DNA of 64,000 nt from Teratosphaeria epicoccoides (taxonomy: Eukaryota; Ascomycota; Dothideomycetes; Mycosphaerellales; Teratosphaeriaceae), in NCBI GenBank assembly GCA_021401465.1, contig JADDMT010000073.1, positions 62,001-126,000 of the forward strand, read 5' to 3'. The position numbers and the translations under genes are program-made. The number at the start of each line of letters is the position of its first letter. Position 1 is the stretch's first letter. The notes beneath the pieces were generated by a model. It searched no databases. It worked only from the letters and a program-made list of their open reading frames with translations, and was not told the origin of the DNA. Of the stretch, positions 56,190-64,000 are shown piece after piece.

Positions 56190-58793
56190 AAAACCTAACC
56201 CCTAAGTAGTATGAAGTATGAAGAGTAGAGCAAGTAGAGCCGAGTTAGCTAAGTAAGTGCTAGTAGTATACTAGTAGTATCTTACTAGCTCGGCCTACTC
56301 GGCCCTACTCCTAGCTACTCGATTCACGGGCTCGTTAGCCTTCCTACTCATGCCTACTCGTAGGCGTGCTTATTTAATGGCTTTCTACTCGATCCCTACT
56401 TACCTATACTCGTACGCTACTCTAACGTGTATGTCTACTAAGCCCTACTCCTAGCCCTGCGATCTAGTAACAGGCATTACTACCGAGTGTTAGCGATATG
56501 CAGTAGTTAGAACACGTACTACTATAGCCGCTTGCCTGTAGTAATTAGCTACTATTCTAATACGTAGTCTATAATAGGCTAACAGAATAGGAAATAGCAT
56601 TATTCTTAGGGTGTCGATATTAAACATAGGCCCTCTTAACTTACGAGCTTAGCTTGTTTGTCACAAAATACACCTTTTTGTCTACTGCTAAATAAATAAT
56701 CAAAACAGACCCCTAGGCTATCTACATCTCATCCCTATGTCATCCGCACTATTACTATAGCCTATACTACAATCTACGTAAGCCCTTCTTATAACAGGGT
56801 AGAAAGGTTGCTAATTACTCCTTTCTTCCTACTACAATGCTCATGAATGAAACTTGTCTTTAGACTACTATCCCCCTTATATAGCTCGTTTACCGTACTA
56901 GCTACTACGCTACTATCTCTGCGCTATAGGTAGTCTCTAAAGCCTTCTATAGTTAACAGCTATAGCTTGTAAGTTATCTACATCCTCCTATGCTTTTCCT
57001 TATACGCTAGGAGGCGCATCTAGTCTGCAAACTATTCGACGATATTGTCTTTAACCTCTACACTCTCTAATATTCCCTTATACTTCTTGACTACTAGAAA
57101 CCGAAGTCGAGGTAGCCGAGTAGCTATAATAGTCATGCAGAGTACGAACTACTTAGACTACACGAAACTGCAGAGGTCTGTATTAATGTCATCTGAAATC
57201 TAGTAAATACATACATACCTACCTACTATGTTAGTAGTAGCTAAGTAGCTACTACGACTAAAATATGCTACTGTCGAATCACATCTACCTACTATTACTA
57301 TATTAAATTAATAGGGACTATAGCTCTTACTAGCATGCTAGTCTCACAGGAGCTAAGAAATAAGTAAACTATAAGTAATACTATCTCCGCTAGCTCGCCA
57401 GACTTCAGGAAATATAGCTAGACCTCTCTTTAGAACACTACTATATCCTTACGCCCGCCTGCTTGCTAGCCTACTATAGCCTTAGAAACATGTGTCAGTA
57501 TGCACATATACACTTGTTAGCGCATCTCGTTCCTCTACACGTAGTACTAGACGATAAACAGCTTGTTTATTATGCTATTTAAAGTAGCTAAGTTGTTGCA
57601 GGCTCCTGCGACGACATCGCTAAACTCGCCCTGTAGACGCTATCTAAACTATAGAGAGAACTCGTCATACAATGGCTCTATGTTGTAGGTATTCTATAGG
57701 CCTTAGTAGAATGCCTAGGTGTACTAGTCTTCTGTCTTGTACTTGACATTAACCTTCTTTTAGCCTGACTAATTAGCGTCTTCTGTCTTTATTACAATAA
57801 AGACAACCTTCCTATTCCTTTTGCTCCTAAACACACGGACCCCCCTAACACTAATCTAAGGGGCGTTAGGGGTCCCTATGTAACTAACGACAATTAGCCT
57901 GCTAAAGAAAAGCTTATGTGTACCTAGCGGTCTAGTAAGTAGCACTTCGAACACCTTGTTTGTAATTAGGGGTAGTATACTATTAGCCTGCTCCCTTGTC
58001 GCGTAACTCGCTATGTCCTCCCCTTTAAAGATCTTCTTAAACAGCAGGATTTTGACGTGTCTAGTAAACATGAAGTTAGTAACTAGTCGTCATATCTTAG
58101 GGTTAACTGCATACTAATTCCTATTCTAGGTTAGCTACTTAGCGTAGCTGTCCTTGTAGTTATCATGCTAGTTAATTATCTAGCAATTCTTGCTATAGTA
58201 GGCTACTACCTAACATAGGCACTTCTTGAGCAGGCTGTCGATGCCATAATTAGCGCATTAAGCGACTATGCTAGCCATAGTCTTAAATAGTAAGATAGAG
58301 GGTTAATTGATATTACTACTACTTGTGTGTATTAGGCAAGTCTTCGAAGTTAGTTAATGCAATTAGTAAAGAGTTAAAGTAGAAGAGTAGTAGTAGATAT
58401 AGATATCTCTTGCTACTAAGTAAACATGCTGCCGCCTAGCTAGCGCACATGAGGCCGTTATAACTGCCGTCTAGATTAGTTAGCTGCTACGTGCCGCTAT
58501 GTGCTACATGTAGGTAGTTATGCGCTCTTAACAAAGAAGTAGCAACTATAGCAACATCTATCCTATGTAGCTATATCTGCTGAGTGCACATGCTGCTGTT
58601 AAGCTAGTAGTAGTGTAACTATGTCGCAGTTGCTACTATTCCTAATGCCCCTGTATAGTAGTAGATAAGGTTAGTAGGTCGTAACTACAAGGATCATTTT
58701 TTACTGCCTTTTAAGACAGAATCGCCTAATATTGTGCCTTCTTTATTTAGTCATGTACCTAGGTAGTAGTATGTGATATTTAACCGAATCTGT
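56190..58793 (-). mobile_element. Unclassified repeat 'family A', copy 2
   Basis: Inverted copy of 15108-17710, alignable from GATTCGGTTAAATAT (58793 end) to CTTAGGGGTTAGG (56190 end). It is less mutated than copy 1 in places: the tail boxes read GAGTAGGGCCGAGTAGG where copy 1 has TAAG. A 71-codon piece of the coding frame is still open at 57856-58071 (MFTRHVKILLFKKIFKGED, ATREQANSILPLITNKVF). The protein family is unknown to me. Confidence 0.72.
56236..56310. repeat. Palindrome in the tail of family A copy 2
   Basis: AGAGCCGAGTTAGCTAAGTAAG on one arm pairs with CTTACTAGCTCGGC on the other around TAGTAGTATACTAGTAG. Same place and shape as in copy 1. Confidence 0.72.
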
Positions 58794-58794
58794 G

Positions 58795-58885
58795 ACAGCG
58801 TCACGTGCCTTCCGTTTCTAGCCATTTTTTAGGCAGTAGCGTCATGTGCCTTCTATTTCTAGTCATTTCTTAGGTAGAAGCTAAT
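58795..58885. repeat. Two tandem copies of a 45-bp unit
   Basis: GTCACGTGCCTTCCGTTTCTAG..CATTTTTTAGGCAGTAG is followed by GTCATGTGCCTTCTATTTCTAG..CATTTCTTAGGTAGAAG. A related TGTGCCTTCCGTTTTTAG occurs at about 3700 inside the copia element. Confidence 0.75.
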
Positions 58886-59089
58886 AATGTGATAATGTAA
58901 CGTGTGTAGTTAGCGACTATGCAGAGCACATGACCTATAGCTGCTAAAATACAAAAGAAGCTTAGTACTTCGAATTTCTTTCTTTTAAATAACTACCTTA
59001 TCTAGTACTTAGCTTCTTCTTCGGCATCTATATAGATAGATACTAGCATACTAATAACACTACAGCATGTAAGGATTATATGCTTGTAT

Positions 59090-61650
59090 AACAAGACTAT
59101 ATACTAACGCGCTAGTAGATTCTAAACCTACTATGTTAACTAATCTGACCCTAGACCTAGAGCTAGCGATTAGTGTAGGTTCTAAGCACGCCGAGTTCGC
59201 GGCCGACTACGTCCGCGATACTATCTAGGCATTAGAAGCCGCTATCGTACTACAGAAGGCATATCCGGACTTTAATGCCTACGAGGATCTTGTTAACTAC
59301 GCCCCTTAGGTAGTGTATTAAGCTAGGGACAAGGTACCTAACATCGCATGTAGTAGTAGCCTAATTAGCCTCCTAGCGAGTGTAAAGCTAGCTGCGCTAG
59401 ATAGTGTATACTTCCTAGACTTCTATGCTAAAATGCTAGATAAGAGCTAGGAGTATGTGTTATAGCTAGGCCTTAGAGGTAATACTATTACTAACTAATC
59501 TCTAGTACTATGCAGGACTACTAGGGAAGCGTAGACTTGTAGCGCTTCATCTAGGCGAGGCTCGGTCGTACCCCTATAGCCCGCATCAAGTAGGCTGCTA
59601 GATGCCCTAATAGCTTTTAGATAGTATTTGCAAAGGGCGTGCTAGAGATGTTCGAGCTACAGGTCTATTCGAGGCTAATCTGCTAGCTACGCAAGCTAGT
59701 TAGTGACAACAGCTAGCTAATCTTAGATTAGAAGGAGCCTGCTCCTAGCTAGCAGCTACTTTTGCACTAACTAAGCGAGGCTACTTCTATGGCCTATCGA
59801 GAGTACACTATAACAGACTAGGCCTTGTTACTATTACGCATCTAGAATGTTTAGCACCCTGCCCTACTAAGTCCCGGCTTTAACCGTCTAATCACGTAGT
59901 ACACTATGATTACTAGCTAGGACGAATTAGCGAGGGCGCGGAGATCTATGCTTGCTTTCTTTGCTAAGCTAAGTATAGTAAGTAAGGTATCTCTCTACGC
60001 AGACTTTCTAACCTACTTCCTAACAGATTAGTTAACTACTCTCTATGGCTTATTCGTCAAGCGAGCAAGAACCCGTGTCAGCTATCTAACCGCGGCGTTA
60101 GAGGTTAAAGTCGACATAGCGTGGCATAAATAGCTTAATAGTAAGATTAGTAGTACTACTCCTAGGTAGAGGGGTTTCTAGGTTAAGCTCTTATACACTC
60201 TCCTCATCAAGCCTATAGCTACGATACCTCTTAATCAAGTTAAACAGGAATTGTCGCGCATAGAGAGACGTACGCTAGAACGACAGGTAGTAAAGGCTCT
60301 ACAGAAAGGATAGTAAATATACAAGGTAGATAAGCTAGCTAGCTGCCTAGACGCTAGCTAGTAGAGAGATGTGCATGTAATAAAAGACTTTCGGCTAGTA
60401 GCACTAACCGCTAATCCTATGGCATGACTAATAAGTAGTTATGCATGTAGGTAGAAGACCTGCTTACAGCTATAGTAGGCGGCAATTCATGACTTTCTTG
60501 AGAACTTACTAAGTATCTACCTCTTAGCGACATGCCTGCTGTCGAAAAGAAGCTTATAACCGTTATCGCTAAACACGAGTTTCCCTTTCTTAAGGTTAGT
60601 AGCCGCGATTCTGACTAATCATACATACATATGCTAACTAGTTGTTTTTCTAGCTCCTAGCTAAGCTTCGTAACAAGATCTACAAAGGAGTCATTATGTC
60701 GCCTACCCTGATTAGCATCATGTTCAACTACGGCATAGGTCAGCTAAGTAGCTAAGTCGTCAAGTCTACTAGCGCTAGCTAGAAGAACTACGTGCTAAGA
60801 GCCCTCTAACTACTATAGTCATGTTGTCAGATTTACGACAAAGTAATCTTCATGTTATATAGCATGAATACCTTCTACTTTAGCTCTAGCCTGACTATAA
60901 TCAACTTCTTCCGTAGTGCTAGCCGCGGCTAGTATGTCTACAGCATTATCATAGGCATAAAGGGTTCGGCCCTAACATAGTCTGTTACAGATACGCTTAT
61001 ATAGTATAGTATTAGGCTTAGAGACATTACGTAGAGCATCGAGGCTAGCTCGAACGAAGACACATACTACATGATCAGAGTGCTCGTAGAGTCTAAGCTA
61101 GTAGAGGACCGTCCTACTATAGTAAAGAAGATGATATTTATGCCTTAGGAGGGTCGTGATGCTATGTATAGGGCTAAGATGCCAAAATAGCTTGCTAAGG
61201 AGATTAAGCGCTATGCTTAGTCCTAGGATGCTATAATGTAGGAAGAGATAGTAGAGGCCTTAATAGCAGATAGAGTAATCGCTAAAGGCTCTATATAGAC
61301 CTTACACACATTAGATTAGAGAGGGATAGATAGTAGAATGCTGCTACAGGGTCGTAATAACAATTTGTTTTAGCGCTTTGTTGTTTTAGTTAATACGGGA
61401 CATGCGTATAGGTCTAGGGTATTCGGTAATCTTAGTATTAAGTCGTTCTAAAGGGCTTATATTGTTTTTGCTAGAGAGCTTATTCATTAGCATATACTCT
61501 CCCCTATCTGCATTAATAGTAGCATATAAACTGTAAGTATTACTAGCTACTTAACAATCTAGCGTAGCAGCCATACTAATATATATCGTCTTTCTAGTAA
61601 TATTGCATTGCTAGCAAGCTGTCCTTATATTGAATTTTACACTCTAAGCA
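59090..61650 (+). pseudogene. Long relic coding sequence(s), unknown family
   Basis: The plus strand is coding-like through TAG stops and apparent frame changes: LELAISVGSKHAEFAADYVR and YPDFNAYEDLVNYAP at 59.15-59.31 kb, QLSRIERRTLERQVVKALQK near 60.25 kb, AKHEFPFLKVSSRDSD near 60.57 kb, then FRSASRGQYVYSIIIGIKGS and RDAMYRAKMPKQLAKEI at 60.9-61.2 kb. The total span would suit a protein of 700-800 residues. I recognise no domain. It could be the main ORF of an undescribed element. Confidence 0.4.
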
Positions 61651-61759
61651 GGAGTGTAGGCTGCGGTTAATATAGCGCTAGCTGCAATAAGCTTAATATA
61701 GCTACATACTACCGCTAGAATACTATCGGCAGTTTGTAACTACCGGCAGTTTGTAGCTT

Positions 61760-61990
61760 AGGAAACCCTTCTTAATAGGAGCTTACTCTTCTTAGCATCC
61801 CATGAAATTGTAGGTAAGATGTTAACGCCCTTAAGCTACATATTGTAGCTTCAAGGTTACTAAGACAAGCAATTATTAACTATCTGTAGGTATGCCATAG
61901 CTCGATGCGAAAGGATCTTGCTCTTCTTAGCATCTTATGAAATCGCAGGTAAGATATCAACGTCATTAGGCTGCACTTCGTAGTCTATTA
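61760..61990. repeat. Direct repeat of about 60 bp, two copies
   Basis: CTTCTTAGCATCCCATGAAATTG..GTAAGATGTTAACGCCCTTA and CTTCTTAGCATCTTATGAAATCG..GTAAGATATCAACGTCATTA lie about 133 bp apart. Confidence 0.7.
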
Positions 61991-62213
61991 GGCCCTTATA
62001 GAGACTAAGCATATTAACCTTGCCATAAAGGTATACTCCTTAAACTAAAGCGGTAGTAGAAAGGATGCCGCTAATACTAGATGCCCTAGGTCTAGTATAC
62101 CTCGCCCTAGTAGTAGAGGCATAGGTTGCGAATAGCATGACATTAGTATAACGTCTATCTATTACTATATATTACAACTATGTAGCAGATCCTCCGGCCC
62201 TACCTCGATTCCA

Positions 62214-62396
62214 ATGAATCTCATGAAGACTAGGAGGACAAGTCACTATGTAAGAAGGCTAAGGGCAACTCTAGTTAGCCGCTTAGCACCCTGTTAGATC
62301 ATGGCAAAATGTGCTAAACAGCTAACCGGAGTTACCCTTAGCCTTCTTACATAGTAACTTGTCCTCCTAGTCTTCATGAGATTCATCGATGCTATA
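62214..62396. repeat. 183-bp hairpin with arms of about 80 bp (MITE-like)
   Basis: ATGAATCTCATGAAGACTAG at the left end pairs with CTAGTCTTCATGAGATTCAT at the right. Pairing continues through GGAGGACAAGT, ACTATGTAAGAAGGCTAAGGG and beyond to TTAGCACC, leaving a loop of roughly 20 bases around ATCATGGCAAAA. Mismatches are mostly transitions. No open frame. A foldback element or MITE is the simplest reading. Confidence 0.85.
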
Positions 62397-62463
62397 CGCT
62401 CTATTAGTTAAGGCTAGAGCTAGCGACAGACCGCATAAACCATCTACCCTAGCCACGTTCTAA

Positions 62464-62870
62464 AGTGCTAGCAGTATACTCATAGTACCTTACTCTACCT
62501 GCTGTCGCCAGATCCGCGAGATAGGGTAATAGCACACTCGACCTAGCTATGACTAAAAGTACTAGTAGTATACCTGTAGCATCTCCTTCTATCTGCTGTC
62601 ACTAGATCCGCTAGATAGGGTAATAGTACACTTAGCCTAGCTGCGACTAAAAGTGCTAGTAGTATACCCGTAGCATTTCCTTCTATCTGCCGCTAGTATT
62701 TCTGCAAGATAGGGCAACAGCACATTTGACCTAGCCGCGACTAAAGGTGCTAGTAGTATACCCGTAGTATCTCCTTCTATCTGCCGCTAGTATTTCCGCG
62801 AGATAGGGTAACAGCATACTTGACCTGACTACAATCAAAAGTGCTAGTAGTATACCTGTAGTACTACAAG
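62464..62870. repeat. 94-bp tandem array, about 4.3 copies
   Basis: The box AGTGCTAGTAGTATACC recurs at 62464, 62559, 62652, 62746 and 62840 (period 93-95). Each is followed by GTAGCATCTCCTTCTATCTGC and AGATAGGGTAA. Copies differ mainly by transitions. Confidence 0.88.
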
Positions 62871-62899
62871 GCATCTCTTATAATTTACTGCTAGTAGTT

Positions 62900-63950
62900 T
62901 TATTATAATGTCTACAGGTCTAGGGCTAGCATTTAACCTGCTAGTAGTATGCTTCTAGTACCCTCGACTACTTCTTGTATACATCTAGCATCCTGACCCT
63001 CGCTCTTATTCTTCTAGTTAGTTAAACTAGTAGCGCTAGTTGCAGAAGTATTGCTTACGCTAGGGCTTATAGCGTGCTACCTTCATTAAGCTTACTAGTA
63101 TAGCATTCGTTATGCATGTTATAATCGTTTACATTTGTTCTCCTCGATTAGTCCTAAGTAGAGCTACTAGCGACGCTACGCTTGAGCGATAGCGGCCCTT
63201 CCTTGCTAGTAGCCGTAATATCGCGCTCCTTAGCTATATTTAGGCAATGTAGCTTATGTTTAGTTACTACCTTAGACTCTTGTTCCTCCTAGTCTGCATT
63301 ATATATGAAGTTATAGGTCTTAAAGTTAGCAGTGTTGTTAATGTACATGTCACATTAGCTAGAGGTATCATATTCGTCTGTTAGCATAATGTAGATACTA
63401 TAGTAGACGCTAGTAAGCCTGTAGATGTAGCGACCTTGTAGAGTACCTTCCTATAGGCTAGAACGCATCGCTATAATCACTGTCATGCTATAAACATCGT
63501 CTGCTCTTCTAGCTAGATCCTTCGGCTAGAACAGGTCTACGAACATACCTGTATAGGTTAGACGTTTATTATGTGCTAGTATTATGTAGTTATAGCTGTC
63601 TACTATGACGTGTAATTTCTTGTCTTAGAAGGTTACGACATATAACAGGCGAGCAGGCAGCTAGCCCTTAAAGGTAACTACTAGGTCGATTTGTCTATTA
63701 ACGCTAGTAGTCTTGTCTGTAACTAGCAGCACTTCGTACTCCTAGACCTAGAGCTAGTCGTTATGGCGATTGTCCTAGATTCCTGATACGGTTAATACTA
63801 GGGGGCTATTAGAGCCGCATAGGTTCTAATGCCTGCCCTTAGCATGTAGTAACCCTGCTACATATAGCAAGGGGGTCCTTTGTACATACGTTAGCTTGTA
63901 TGTTATCTAAGTAGGATTAATGGTTGACGTAGGATGCCCCTACATCGCTA
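62900..63950 (-). pseudogene. Relic coding sequence at right edge, unknown family
   Basis: The minus strand reads coherently through stops: QIDLVVTFKG.LPARLLYVV, KKLHVIVDSYNYIILAHNKR, LTYTGMFVDLF.PKDLARRA, YIMLTDEYDTSS and a basic C-terminal part (KHKLHCLNIAKERDITA). No domain recognised. The 5' end may lie beyond the window. Confidence 0.4.
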
Positions 63951-64000
63951 ACCCTACGATACCCCTGCGGGGATAGGCTCAGACATGCTTTCCCTAATTA

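Noticed and set aside
62464..62870. Regular spacing suggesting a CRISPR-like array
   Set aside because: The whole 94-bp unit is repeated, without unique spacers, in a eukaryotic context.
34877..64000. Starship-type giant element with a DUF3435 captain gene
   Set aside because: I looked for the tyrosine-recombinase captain pattern (for example an ATRPGA-like helix and the R...Y motif) in the readable relics and saw none; the integrase relic is of DDE type.

Overview
The window looks like nuclear DNA of a filamentous ascomycete. Host-type genes have very short spliceosomal introns (55-67 bp) with GTRNGT donors and CTRAY/CTNAC branch sites. The rest is retrotransposon and DNA-transposon sequence full of TAG/TAA/CTAG, the footprint of repeat-induced point mutation (RIP). 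No tRNA, rRNA, CRISPR or bacterial-style operon was seen. The species cannot be named from the sequence.

Layout. 1-2047: unmutated flank with a CTG-rich tandem repeat and two tiny secreted-type ORFs, but no solid gene. 2053-7680: complete but RIP-killed Ty1/copia element on the minus strand, with 191-bp LTRs, a 5-bp target duplication, a polypurine tract and a primer site matching an initiator-tRNA half molecule. 8156-15105: RIP-killed Ty3/gypsy chromovirus on the minus strand, with zinc knuckle, protease, RT, RNase H, integrase and chromodomain. 15108-17710: unclassified element, 'family A', copy 1. 17.7-34.88 kb: GC-normal gene island. 34.88-64 kb: a second RIP block with relics of a fungal integrase-core (DDE) gene, a hAT transposase, an inverted second copy of family A (56190-58793), several unrecognised relic genes, a 183-bp hairpin, a 94-bp tandem array and a false assembly gap.

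The gene island holds mostly small orphan genes. From left to right: two RIP-damaged pseudogenes (18.26-18.81 and 18.97-19.50 kb); a divergent pair of putative membrane proteins (20395-21721 minus, 21920-23105 plus); a small membrane/coiled-coil gene with one in-frame TAG (23251-23655 minus); a two-exon gene (23974-24308 minus); a three-exon gene (24870-25722 plus); a divergent pair (27255-28120 minus, 28352-28964 plus); a partly resolved gene near 29.3-29.66 kb; and a 726-codon gene (32252-34432 minus). I rebuilt the gene structures by hand from splice signals and frame continuity. None of the intact genes matches a family I can name, so no joint pathway is claimed. The island is best read as fast-evolving lineage-specific sequence enclosed by heterochromatic repeats and partly touched by the same mutation process.
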